Position numbers and translations under genes: made by a program. The notes under the pieces are model-generated. The model made no database searches. It saw only the letters and a program-made list of their open reading frames with translations, and had not been told where the DNA came from. A DNA stretch of 14,511 nt, taken from the NCBI GenBank assembly GCA_033764095.1, contig JANRJF010000087.1:1-14511 (forward strand). The letters are read 5' to 3'. The stretch comes from JBDTMT01 sp033764095 (lineage in GTDB: Bacteria > Desulfobacterota > Binatia > HRBIN30 > CADEER01). Positions 1-6,957 of this stretch are shown here, piece by piece (position 1 is the stretch's first letter; every line of letters begins with the position of its first letter).

Positions 1-342
1 GGCAGGGAGGCTGACCGCCGGCCGCTCGGCGCGCGGCTTCGGCGCGGCGGCAATCGCCGGCTTGGCGACGGGTTTCGGCGCGGTGATGGGCTTGGCTGCG
101 GCGGCAACCTGTCGCGGTGGCACTGGTGCTGGCGGTGCGGCCGCTGCCGGTGCGGGCGCCGCGGCAGCGGCGGGCGGCTCGGCCGGGCTGCCGCCGCCAC
201 CGCCGCCGCGTCCGCCGCTCAGCAAGGTCACGGGGATCAGGCTCGGCAGCGAGGCCTCCGGCAGCGCGACGCGCATCGCGAGCAGCAGCAGCGCCAGGTG
301 CAGCAGCACCGACGCGATGGTCGGACGCACGGCCATGAGCAT
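1..342 (-). CDS. tonB: TonB energy-transducing protein, N-terminal part (gene runs off the left edge)
   Basis: The minus-strand frame is open for 114 codons from ATG at 342 to the window edge, with no stop. It reads MLMAVRPTIASVLLHLALLL, so a short cytoplasmic N-terminus is followed by one hydrophobic helix (about residues 9-24), as in TonB, where this helix contacts ExbB/ExbD. A Gly run and then a long Ala/Pro/Lys-rich stretch (about residues 43-114, with KPITAPKPVAKP) match the rigid periplasmic linker of TonB. The C-terminal receptor-binding domain is outside the window. It follows the propeller gene by 83 bases in the same orientation, so it may be the dedicated TonB that powers the BtuB-like receptor. 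A second ATG at 336 is possible, and neither start has a clear ribosome-binding site. Other Pro/Ala-rich membrane proteins such as TolA could look similar at this end. Confidence 0.72.
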   Translation of the reverse strand, partial: MLMAVRPTIASVLLHLALLLLAMRVALPEASLPSLIPVTLLSGGRGGGGGGSPAEPPAAAAAPAPAAAAPPAPVPPRQVAAAAKPITAPKPVAKPAIAAAPKPRAERPAVSLPA

Positions 343-374
343 GGGCACGGTAGCAGAAAAGGCCCCCATCCCGA

Positions 375-399
375 CCTTCCCCCGCCCAGCGGGGGAAGG
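375..399. repeat. Hairpin between the propeller gene and tonB
   Basis: A perfect 9-bp stem, CCTTCCCCC (375-383) with GGGGGAAGG (391-399), has a 7-base loop. It fills much of the 83-base gap between the stop of the second propeller gene (426) and the tonB start (342). There is no T-run directly after it on the minus strand (the nearest is TTTT about 15 bases on), so it is not a convincing intrinsic terminator. It resembles the small dispersed palindromes found elsewhere in this window, but only one copy is present here. Confidence 0.55.
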
Positions 400-425
400 A
401 GATCACGGGAGAGGGGATAGGGCCA

Positions 426-1874
426 TCACGGCAGGAAGAGGATCTCGAACGGTGGTAGGCCGAGGTCCATGGTGCCGTCCGTCAGTGCGCTGCCGTCGCT
501 GGCGCGGAACAGGCGCAGGCCGGCTTTGCGGCGCGAGCGGTCGGCGAGGAAGAGCTCGCCGCGGTCGTTCAGCTCGAGGTCGAAGAGGGTGTAGGTGCTG
601 CTCTCGTGGTGCGTGCCGAGCACCTGGCGGGTGGTGGGGTCGAACGAGATCAGCGCGTTGGTGAAGCCGGTGCGATTGACGGTCGCATAGGCGAGCCGGT
701 CGGAGACCAGGACGAAGTCGGTCACGTCGCCGCCGAGGTCCGCCTCGCTGACGAGGAATCCGCTTGCCGTGCGGCTGGCGAGATCGACCCGTTCGAGGCC
801 GCCGTCCAGGGTGTTGAAGCGGCCGGCTTCGGAGAGCCAGATGGCGCCGTTGTGTACGGTCAACCCTTTCGTCGCGCCAAATGGATTCTCGCCGCTCAGC
901 TCGATGCCGCCGAGTAGGGTGTCGGTGGTGGTGTCGACGACTGCCAGGGCGCCGTTCCGCGCCGGCAGGCGCAGCGCCGAGTTGATGTCGAGGCGTTGCA
1001 GCGAGACGTAGAGGCGCTCGCCGACGACGGCCATCTGGTCCATGTCGGGGATGCCGTCGGCGTCGGCGAGCGACGACAGGTCGATGCGGCCGAGGATGAA
1101 ATCGGCGCAGTCGGGGCGCGGCGCCGGGTTGACGATCAGCAGCGCCTTCTCCTCGAACAGCGTGACGTAGGCTTTGTGCCGACTGACGAAGGCGATGTCG
1201 TGCGGGTTGGTGCCGTTGCCGGTCGAGCACTGCGTCCGGGTGCGGAAGTTGTCGGCCGGGTCGAGCACCTGGATGTTGTCGGCGAACAGCCGGTTCACCG
1301 CGTAGACCATTCCGTCAAAGGTGCGCACGACCGAGTCGCGGAAGATGCGGCGTTGCGGCGTAGACGGCGTCACCGCGCGCGGCGGGTCGAGCCCGACGAC
1401 GGCGTAGGAGCCCTCCTGGAAACTGGAGGTGGCGACGAAGGCGCGCGTCTCCGCCGGGCACCCATCGAGCGCATGGCCGACGCCGCTGATCAGCTCGTCG
1501 ACGCCGACCTGCGCATCGCGATCGCGATCGAACGGTTCGCACGTGTCGACCGTACCGCCGCCGAGCGAGAGGCCGACGCCGCGCAGCAGCTCGGCGATGG
1601 ACACGCTGCGGTCGCGGTTGCAGTCGCCGGTGCACTGCGCCCTGGCGAGGGTCGGGAGGAGGAGCAGCGCGAGGAGCGCGCCGGCGCCGGCTGCCGTGCG
1701 CCCGTGTCCCTTCTTCGAATGGTTTCCCCCCTTTGAAAAAGGGGGGTTAGGGGGGATTTCCCAACTGCTCTCCTCGTTGCGAGCAGCGCCGTCGCGAACG
1801 GTGCGCTTCACGCGGATGAGTGTGAAAATCCCCCCTGGCCCCCCTTTTTCGAAGGGGGGGAGCAGGTGAATCAT
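426..1874 (-). CDS. Secreted beta-propeller protein with an N-terminal dockerin-like EF-hand pair; BtuG-like candidate
   Basis: The protein has 482 aa if started at ATG 1874, whose ATGA overlaps the receptor stop. Residues 62-80 are a signal peptide (AGALLALLLLPTLARAQ). Residues 81-139 hold two dockerin-like EF-hand loops (CNRDRSVSIAELL and DRDRDAQVGVDEL), each flanked by Cys. Residues from about 141 to the end are repeating beta-strand units of YncE/NHL type, for example NPHDIAFVSRHKAYVTLF, as expected of a beta-propeller. In Bacteroides, BtuG is a surface beta-propeller that binds B12 and sits beside BtuB. The fold and position next to the receptor suggest the same role here, but that is inference. 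Residues 5-50 are encoded by a palindromic repeat (1726-1860). No ATG, GTG or TTG lies between that repeat and the signal peptide, so initiation must be within or upstream of it. GTG at about codon 22 is an alternative start. Confidence 0.72.
   Translation of the reverse strand: MIHLLPPFEKGGPGGIFTLIRVKRTVRDGAARNEESSWEIPPNPPFSKGGNHSKKGHGRTAAGAGALLALLLLPTLARAQCTGDCNRDRSVSIAELLRGVGLSLGGGTVDTCEPFDRDRDAQVGVDELISGVGHALDGCPAETRAFVATSSFQEGSYAVVGLDPPRAVTPSTPQRRIFRDSVVRTFDGMVYAVNRLFADNIQVLDPADNFRTRTQCSTGNGTNPHDIAFVSRHKAYVTLFEEKALLIVNPAPRPDCADFILGRIDLSSLADADGIPDMDQMAVVGERLYVSLQRLDINSALRLPARNGALAVVDTTTDTLLGGIELSGENPFGATKGLTVHNGAIWLSEAGRFNTLDGGLERVDLASRTASGFLVSEADLGGDVTDFVLVSDRLAYATVNRTGFTNALISFDPTTRQVLGTHHESSTYTLFDLELNDRGELFLADRSRRKAGLRLFRASDGSALTDGTMDLGLPPFEILFLP
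1726..1860. repeat. Inverted-repeat element (C6/G6 type) inside the 5' end of the propeller gene
   Basis: Two 34-base arms, 1726-1759 and 1826-1859, are inverted copies of each other with three mismatches by eye. Each arm contains its own hairpin (CCCCCCTTTGAAAAAGGGGG type) followed by GGGGGGATTT. About 66 bases separate the arms. The structure resembles a small non-autonomous or REP/MITE-like palindromic element. On the minus strand the frame stays open through it, giving the peptide motifs PPFEKGGPGGI and IPPNPPFSKGG. I recall such peptides as common products of a repeat found in many bacteria. No target-site duplication was identified. Confidence 0.85.
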
Positions 1875-3898
1875 AGAGTCACCTTCACGCCGACGAACAG
1901 CGTCAGCCCCGGCAGCGGGAAATCGCCGAGATCTCGGATGTCGGCATTGGCGAGGTTGGCGGCCTCGCACTTGATCTCGATCCACTCGCGCGGCAGCAGC
2001 GCTGCGCCGATGGTGTGGATGGAGCGATCGGGAACGGTGATGAAGTTGGCGACGCTGGTCGGGTTGGAGCCGATGAATGTGTACTCGTAGTAGGCGCGCG
2101 CGCTGGGGTTGAACACGCTGGCGCGCAGGAACAGCTCGTTGGCGGGACGCAGCGGCAGCTGGTTGCCGTCGTAGTTGCCGCCGCTGGTGTCCTCGGAGTT
2201 GGTGTAGGTGTAGTTGGTCTCCAGGCCGAAGTGGTGCAGTGCGTCGAGCTCGCCGCTCAGCTCGACGCCGCGCACCAGCGCGCTGCCGACGTTGTTCGGG
2301 CGGAACTGCGCCGGGTCGTAGGCCTCGAAGACGATCAGGTCGCGGTAGTCGGTGTTGAAGAACGCGACCTGCAGCAGGCTGCGGTCGAGCCAGCGCCAGG
2401 CGCCCCAGTTGGCGACCAGGCCGAGATCGGCGTTGAGCCCCGATTCGGGCTTCAGATTGACGTTGCCGAGCACACTGCCGGTGTTGCCGAACAGCTCGGC
2501 GAAGTTCGGCGCGCGCTGGAAGTAGCCGACGTTGCCGCGCAGCGCGAGCCAGTCGAGCATCCGTAGCTGGGCGCCGAAGCTCGGCGTGATCAGGTCGAGA
2601 TTGTTGGTGCTGGTGGCGCCGGTCGGCTGGTTGTTGAGGTCGACGGCGCTGAACTGGTCGAGCAGGTGCTCGTAGCGCAGGCTGGGGACCAAGGTGACGC
2701 GCTCGTCCCACAGCGGCACCTCGTCCTGCAGCGCCAACGTCAGCCGCAGGCGCGTTTGGTCGGGGCCCTGCTGCGGCGCCGGTGGGGTGGGGAACTCGTT
2801 GAACGGGAAGAACTGTTCGTAGGCGAGCTCGTCGAACCACGAGAGCGCCTGCTGCCACCAGGGGGTGAACCAGGTGCCGGTGTTGCTCGCGCCGATCAGC
2901 GCGGTCTGGTTGTTGGTGTTGGTGACCGAGCCGAAGTCGCCGTCCGGATCGTCGAAGCGCTGCTGGTTGTACACCCCGTACAGCGTGCCGGAGGTGCTCA
3001 CCGCGCCGTCGGCGAGGCCGTCCTTCGAGAGGCGCAGGTAGGTGAGCGAGCGGATCTCCTGCAGCGACGGGTTGGCGAACTGCACCGCTCCGGTGCCGGG
3101 GACGCCCTGTTGCTTGTAGAGAAACTCCTGCGTCGCGTCGGCGACCAGCCCGTCGCCGAGGTCGTAGTCGGCGCGCGCCAGGGCGCCGACCGAGTTGAAC
3201 GCGTTGTTGATGCGGGTCGTCTCGCCGTCGTCGGTGGGGTTTTCCGGCGTGCCGTTGTCGTCGAAGTAGGTGAAGTCGCCCTCGCTGCCCAGGTAGGTGA
3301 CGTGGCCGAGCACGCCCACCTCGCCGACGCGCTGCGAGTGCGAGGCGACGGCTTTGCGGGTGTTGAACGAGCCGTAGCCGGCCGACAGCTCGGTGGTCGG
3401 CGTCGCCGACGGCGGCCTGGTCACCAGATTCACGACGCCGCCGATGCCGCCGCCGCCGAAGCCGACCGGAATGGTGCCGCGGTACACGTCGATACGCTCC
3501 AGGCTGTCGAGCGGCAGGTTGGAGAGGTCGACGGTCTGATCCTGCGCCTGCGACAGCGGCACGCCGTCGAGGTAGACCGGGACCTGATTCGGCGTCGAGC
3601 CGCGGATCGAGATGGTGCTGAAGGCGCCGAGTCCGCCGTAGCGCTGCACCTGCACGCCGGCCGCTTCCGACAGCGCGTCGGCGGTGCTGTCGAGCGCCTG
3701 GTCGCGCGCGCCGACGTCGATCGCGGAGACGAAGGCGGTCGGGGCGCGCTGCTCGGCCTCGCCGATCGGCTCCGCCGTCACCTCGATCTCGGCCAGCGGC
3801 GGCTCCTCGTGCAGCGGCTCCTCGGCGCGCGCGCCACGCGGCGCCAGGTTGAGCACCAGGCTGGCTCCGAGGCCGAGAGTGCACATCCAACCCCTCAT
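1871..3898 (-). CDS. btuB: TonB-dependent outer-membrane receptor, BtuB-like (predicted cobalamin/corrinoid transporter)
   Basis: The protein has 675 aa, slightly longer than E. coli BtuB. Residues 1-25 are a signal peptide ending ARGARA. EIEVTAEP (about 37-44) is a TonB box. The plug domain follows, with VQVQRYGGLGAFSTISIRG, VPVYLDGVPL, LERIDVYRG and GGIGGVVNLVTR, all standard plug motifs. The rest is a beta-barrel of alternating strands with Asn/Asp-rich extracellular loops such as DDNGTPENPTDDGE. It ends VGVKVTL, without the terminal aromatic residue usual for barrel proteins. The start ATG overlaps the preceding stop as ATGA. The assignment to cobalamin rests on the upstream cobalamin riboswitch and the divergent btuFCD genes; the barrel sequence alone only says TonB-dependent receptor. 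The receptor would need the TonB encoded at the left edge for uptake. Confidence 0.85.
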   Translation of the reverse strand: MRGWMCTLGLGASLVLNLAPRGARAEEPLHEEPPLAEIEVTAEPIGEAEQRAPTAFVSAIDVGARDQALDSTADALSEAAGVQVQRYGGLGAFSTISIRGSTPNQVPVYLDGVPLSQAQDQTVDLSNLPLDSLERIDVYRGTIPVGFGGGGIGGVVNLVTRPPSATPTTELSAGYGSFNTRKAVASHSQRVGEVGVLGHVTYLGSEGDFTYFDDNGTPENPTDDGETTRINNAFNSVGALARADYDLGDGLVADATQEFLYKQQGVPGTGAVQFANPSLQEIRSLTYLRLSKDGLADGAVSTSGTLYGVYNQQRFDDPDGDFGSVTNTNNQTALIGASNTGTWFTPWWQQALSWFDELAYEQFFPFNEFPTPPAPQQGPDQTRLRLTLALQDEVPLWDERVTLVPSLRYEHLLDQFSAVDLNNQPTGATSTNNLDLITPSFGAQLRMLDWLALRGNVGYFQRAPNFAELFGNTGSVLGNVNLKPESGLNADLGLVANWGAWRWLDRSLLQVAFFNTDYRDLIVFEAYDPAQFRPNNVGSALVRGVELSGELDALHHFGLETNYTYTNSEDTSGGNYDGNQLPLRPANELFLRASVFNPSARAYYEYTFIGSNPTSVANFITVPDRSIHTIGAALLPREWIEIKCEAANLANADIRDLGDFPLPGLTLFVGVKVTL

Positions 3899-4596
3899 CG
3901 CGCTGCGGCCGCCGCCGCGGTGCCGGCGGGCAGTACGTCGGCGAAGGCGAAGCCGTCGCGGTTGACGCGCGAGCCGACGCGCACGTCGATGCTGCGGCGG
4001 AACATCGGCCCGGCGTAGCAGAAGGTGTGGAACTCGCCGCGCTCGCCGCACGGGTCGACGGCGGCCGGCAGCGCGGCGAGCAGCGCCGCGTCATAGCGGC
4101 GGCCGGCGAAGTGCGGCGCCAGCTGCCGCGGGTCGACGCTGGTGAGGATGGCGCGCAGGCCGCCGGCGAGCATCGCCTCGGCCAGCCTCGGGGTGTCGCT
4201 CGGCGTGCCCCAGAGCGGGAAGAGCGGCGCGATGCCGGTGCCCGCCAGCTGGCGTTCGCGGTAGGCCCGGATGTCCGCCAGAAACAGGTCGCCGAAGGCG
4301 ATCGCGTCGATGCGCGCGGCACGAGCGCGTGCGACCAGGGTCATCATGCGGCGGTCGTACTCGGCGTTCGAGCACGGCGCCGGCAGCGGTACGGTCCACA
4401 GTGGCAGGCCGGCGGCGCGCGCCTGCGCCGCGACCAGTTCGTGCCGCACGGCGTGCATGGCGACGCGGTCGGCCGACGCGTTGAAGGTCGTCAGCAGGCC
4501 GACGACCTCCACCTCTGGGTGCTCGGTGCGCAGGACGTGCAGCGACCAGGCGCTGTCCTTGCCGGAGCTCCAGGAGAGCAGGATGCGGCGGCTCAT
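3895..4596 (-). CDS. PP-loop ATP pyrophosphatase of the diphthine-ammonia ligase-like family
   Basis: The protein has 233 aa, the usual length for the stand-alone domain (COG2102/Dph6 N-domain type). The ATP-binding PP-loop SSGKDS is at residues 10-15, and the family's C-terminal signature GERGEFHTF is at 184-192. There is no signal peptide, so it acts in the cytoplasm. In archaea and eukaryotes Dph6 amidates diphthine on elongation factor 2. Bacteria lack diphthamide, so that reaction cannot be its job here. It is coupled on both sides by 4-base ATGA overlaps (start at 4596, stop at 3895) inside the riboswitch-led run. This suggests a corrinoid-linked role, perhaps an ATP-dependent amide-forming or amide-altering step, but no substrate can be read from the sequence. 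The family call is firm and the function is unknown. Confidence 0.87.
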   Translation of the reverse strand: MSRRILLSWSSGKDSAWSLHVLRTEHPEVEVVGLLTTFNASADRVAMHAVRHELVAAQARAAGLPLWTVPLPAPCSNAEYDRRMMTLVARARAARIDAIAFGDLFLADIRAYRERQLAGTGIAPLFPLWGTPSDTPRLAEAMLAGGLRAILTSVDPRQLAPHFAGRRYDAALLAALPAAVDPCGERGEFHTFCYAGPMFRRSIDVRVGSRVNRDGFAFADVLPAGTAAAAAAR

Positions 4597-5717
4597 CGCA
4601 GGCGGCGCTCCATCAGGCCGACCAGGTCGGCGGCGGTGAGAAGGCCGTCGCCGCTGAGGTCGGCGGCGGCGGAGGATGCGATCGATCCGCCCGCGGCGGC
4701 GCTGGCGTCGTCGCCGTCGCCGTCGAAGAGCTCGGCGATCAACCAGTCGGCGTCGGCGCCGGTGATCTCGCCGTCGTTGTCGAGGTCGCCGATTATTGGC
4801 GTCGCGGTCGCGCTCGCTTCCGGGCTCGGGCTGGGGCTCGACTCTGATGGGGAAGTGGTCGCGGTCGAGGTCGGCGTCGCGGTGGCGATTGGCGGCGTCG
4901 GGGTGGCGGTCGGAGTCGGCGAGTCGACCGCCGCCGGATCGCAGGCGTGCAGCGCGGCCATGGCGTCGATGTCGGCGCCGGCGTTGGGTGAGATGGTGAA
5001 CTGCGCCAGGTCGCCGAAGTCGCGGATGGCGCCACCGACGTCGGTGACGCGCACGTACGCGACCCAGGCAAAGCCGGTGCCGGCGAGGTCGAACTGGTCG
5101 CCGCCCGAGACGCTCGGGTCGAGCGGGTCGATGCCGTTGTCGGAGTTGCTGAACACCTCGGTGCGGCCGGCAAGGCCGATGCCGGTGGCGGCGTCGTAGG
5201 GCAGCTCGACGAAGTGCTCGCCGTCCTGGCTGACGGCGACGTAGGTGTACTCGGTGAACAGCGGACCGCTCGGCGAGCCGCTGTGAAAGGCGTTCTCGAA
5301 GACGGTGAAGTCGGCGCCGGGCCCGTCGCAGATCACCGGCAGGTCGAAGCGCAGGGTGACCGACCCGCCGATGCCCAGGGCCAAGACGTCGAACGAGCCC
5401 TGCACTTCGCCGGCGCCCTGCGGCGGCCCGAGCAACACGTCGGGCAGCAGGTCGTCGCCGAAGCCGCCGTTGACGCCCGGCGTGTAGGCCGCGACCGCGT
5501 CGGCGAAGGGGTCCTGCGCGCCGGCGGGCAGCGCGGCGGCGAAGAGGAAGAACGCGACGAGTAGGATCTGGCGGAGTTGACTGCTGGTGGCGCGGGGCTC
5601 CGGCCCCGTGTTCGGCGCCGCGGCGCGGAGCCGAAGCGCTTCGCCGGCTGCGCTGCGCTGCGCAGGCACACCGGGCTGGAGCCCCGCTCCACCAGGAGAA
5701 ATCAAGTCCCGGTTCAT
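4593..5717 (-). CDS. Secreted cell-surface protein with Thr/Pro/Ser stalk and C-terminal dockerin-like EF hands (paralogue 2)
   Basis: The protein has 374 aa from ATG 5717, which overlaps the upstream stop as ATGA. The secretion signal is ILLVAFFLFAAALPAGAQ (about 51-68). The conserved domain (about 69-263) begins DPFADAV and contains LGPPQGAG, ALGIGGSVTLRFDLPVICDG and FTVFENAFHSG. It then has a stalk rich in Thr, Pro and Ser, and a tail with two EF-hand loops (DLDNDGEITGADAD and DLSGDGLLTAADL) typical of dockerin-like modules. The domain closely resembles that of the gene at 5714-6937. It also recalls, from memory, cell-surface proteins encoded beside BtuB homologues in Bacteroidetes B12 loci, so a role in corrinoid capture is plausible but unproven. 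Residues 9-44 come from a palindromic repeat (5586-5693). No ATG, GTG or TTG follows it before the hydrophobic core, so it must be at least partly translated unless a rare start is used. Confidence 0.75.
   Translation of the reverse strand: MNRDLISPGGAGLQPGVPAQRSAAGEALRLRAAAPNTGPEPRATSSQLRQILLVAFFLFAAALPAGAQDPFADAVAAYTPGVNGGFGDDLLPDVLLGPPQGAGEVQGSFDVLALGIGGSVTLRFDLPVICDGPGADFTVFENAFHSGSPSGPLFTEYTYVAVSQDGEHFVELPYDAATGIGLAGRTEVFSNSDNGIDPLDPSVSGGDQFDLAGTGFAWVAYVRVTDVGGAIRDFGDLAQFTISPNAGADIDAMAALHACDPAAVDSPTPTATPTPPIATATPTSTATTSPSESSPSPSPEASATATPIIGDLDNDGEITGADADWLIAELFDGDGDDASAAAGGSIASSAAADLSGDGLLTAADLVGLMERRLR
5586..5693. repeat. Inverted-repeat element (GCGGGGCTCC type) inside the 5' end of the paralogue 2 gene
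   Basis: Two 26-base arms, 5586-5611 and 5668-5693, are inverted copies with three mismatches by eye (core GCGGGGCTCC). The interior includes the 12-base palindrome CGAAGCGCTTCG. The element is 108 bases, an exact multiple of three, and its minus-strand frame is open. It is unrelated in sequence to the element at 1726-1860 but occupies the same place in its gene, between the coupled start codon and the signal peptide. Confidence 0.8.
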
Positions 5718-6937
5718 CGGAAGTCGCCGCGGTCGAGCAGGCGCAGATCGATGACGGCGCTGTTGTCGAGCGGTCGCGGATCGATGCCGCCGGGCGGCTG
5801 CGCGACGGCGGTGATGGTCAGCGGACACGATGCCGGGACGTTGCGGTCGGGCGTGTCGATCGCGGCGGCGGCGACGGTGACGGTCAGCAGCGCGCTGCGC
5901 GAGCGACCGGCGCGAACCAGGCCGGTGTCCTGATCGCCGACGAGGCGGCGGTCGAAGTCGACGGCGATACCGACCACTGCCTGGCAGGCGTTGGCGACGA
6001 GTCGGATCGGCAGCTCGCCGCTCGCGTCGGCGTTGCGCACCGCGACGCGCAGTCGCTTGCTGGCAGTGGCGGCGCCGGTGCGGAGGTCGATGCGCAGCGG
6101 CTTGCGGCCGAGCGCGGCGACGTCGTGCATGGCGGCGGTCCGGGTCGCCGTCGCGCTCGGCGTCGAGCTGGCGGTCGCCGTCGCGGTGGCGTCCGCCGGC
6201 GAGCTGGGCGTCGCGGTGGCGGTGAACGAAGCGGTGGCGCTCGGCGTCGGGCTCGGCAGCGCGCCGGGATCGCAGGCGTGCAGCGCCGCCGCGGCGTCGA
6301 GATCGAAGCCGGCGTTGGGTGCGATGGAGAACTGCGGCAGGTCGCCGACGTCGGGAATCGCGCCGGCGACGTCGGTGATGCGCACGTAGCGCGCCCAGGC
6401 GAGGCCGACGCTGGCAAGGTCGAAGTGATCGCCACCGGACACCGTGGGATCGAGCGGGTCGATGCCGTTGTCGGTGCTGCTCAATACCGGCGTCTGTCCG
6501 GCGAGGCCGGCGTGCGTCGTCGTGTCGTGCGCCACGGGGATGAAGCTGACGCCGTCCTGGCTGAGCTCGACGAAGGCGTACTCGGTGAACAGCGGCCCGC
6601 TCGGCGAGCCGCTGTGGAAGGCATTCTCGAAAATGGTGAGGTCGGCACCGGGGCCGTCGCAGACCACCGGCAGGTCGAAGCGCAGCACGATGGAGCCGCC
6701 GCTGCCGAGCGCCAGCACGTCGGTCGAGCCCTGCGTCAGGCCGGCGCCCTGCGGCGGACCGAGGACGATCTGCGGCAGCGCGCCGCTGTTGAAGCCGCCG
6801 TTGGAGCCGGCGGTGAACGAGGTGACGGCGTCGGCGAACGGATCCTGCGCGTTTGTCGGCGAGCTGGCGCAGGCGACGACGCCGACGAGCGCCGTCGCGC
6901 GCGCCAGTCGATGCAGGGAGCGAGGAATCGCAGTCAT
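5714..6937 (-). CDS. Secreted cell-surface protein, tandem paralogue 1, with Ala/Thr/Ser stalk and C-terminal Ig-like domain
   Basis: The protein has 407 aa. ATG 6937 is preceded by GGAGGGA about nine bases upstream. The N-terminus MTAIPRSLHRLARATALVGV leads either to a lipobox-like VVAC (Cys23) or to a signal peptidase I site at TNA-QDPF, so it may be a lipoprotein or a processed secreted protein. Residues 32 to about 226 are very like the gene immediately downstream: LGPPQGAG, FENAFHSGSPSGPLFTEY and DNGIDPLDP are shared almost exactly, and well over half the domain looks identical by eye. A low-complexity Ala/Thr/Ser stalk follows. The last 140 or so residues look like an Ig-like/CARDB-type beta domain (KRLRVAVRNADASGELPI) instead of the EF hands of its neighbour. 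Its stop overlaps the next start as ATGA. The function is unknown; its operon position suggests surface corrinoid binding. Confidence 0.75.
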   Translation of the reverse strand: MTAIPRSLHRLARATALVGVVACASSPTNAQDPFADAVTSFTAGSNGGFNSGALPQIVLGPPQGAGLTQGSTDVLALGSGGSIVLRFDLPVVCDGPGADLTIFENAFHSGSPSGPLFTEYAFVELSQDGVSFIPVAHDTTTHAGLAGQTPVLSSTDNGIDPLDPTVSGGDHFDLASVGLAWARYVRITDVAGAIPDVGDLPQFSIAPNAGFDLDAAAALHACDPGALPSPTPSATASFTATATPSSPADATATATASSTPSATATRTAAMHDVAALGRKPLRIDLRTGAATASKRLRVAVRNADASGELPIRLVANACQAVVGIAVDFDRRLVGDQDTGLVRAGRSRSALLTVTVAAAAIDTPDRNVPASCPLTITAVAQPPGGIDPRPLDNSAVIDLRLLDRGDFR

Positions 6938-6957
6938 CGACGCCGTCCCTCCGTCCG

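Noticed and set aside
375..399. Intrinsic terminator after the propeller gene
   Set aside because: The stem is strong, but no T-run follows directly on the minus strand, so termination before tonB is not supported.
2666..4018. A 450-codon plus-strand open frame
   Set aside because: It is antisense to the receptor and has an Arg/Ala/Val/Glu-rich composition with no domain, as expected of shadow frames in GC-rich DNA.
426..4322. A single minus-strand open frame of about 1298 codons
   Set aside because: Only its last 482 codons have a sensible signal peptide and domains. The upstream part is low-complexity Arg/Ala-rich sequence antiparallel in frame to the receptor and ATP pyrophosphatase genes, which are clearly real in other frames.
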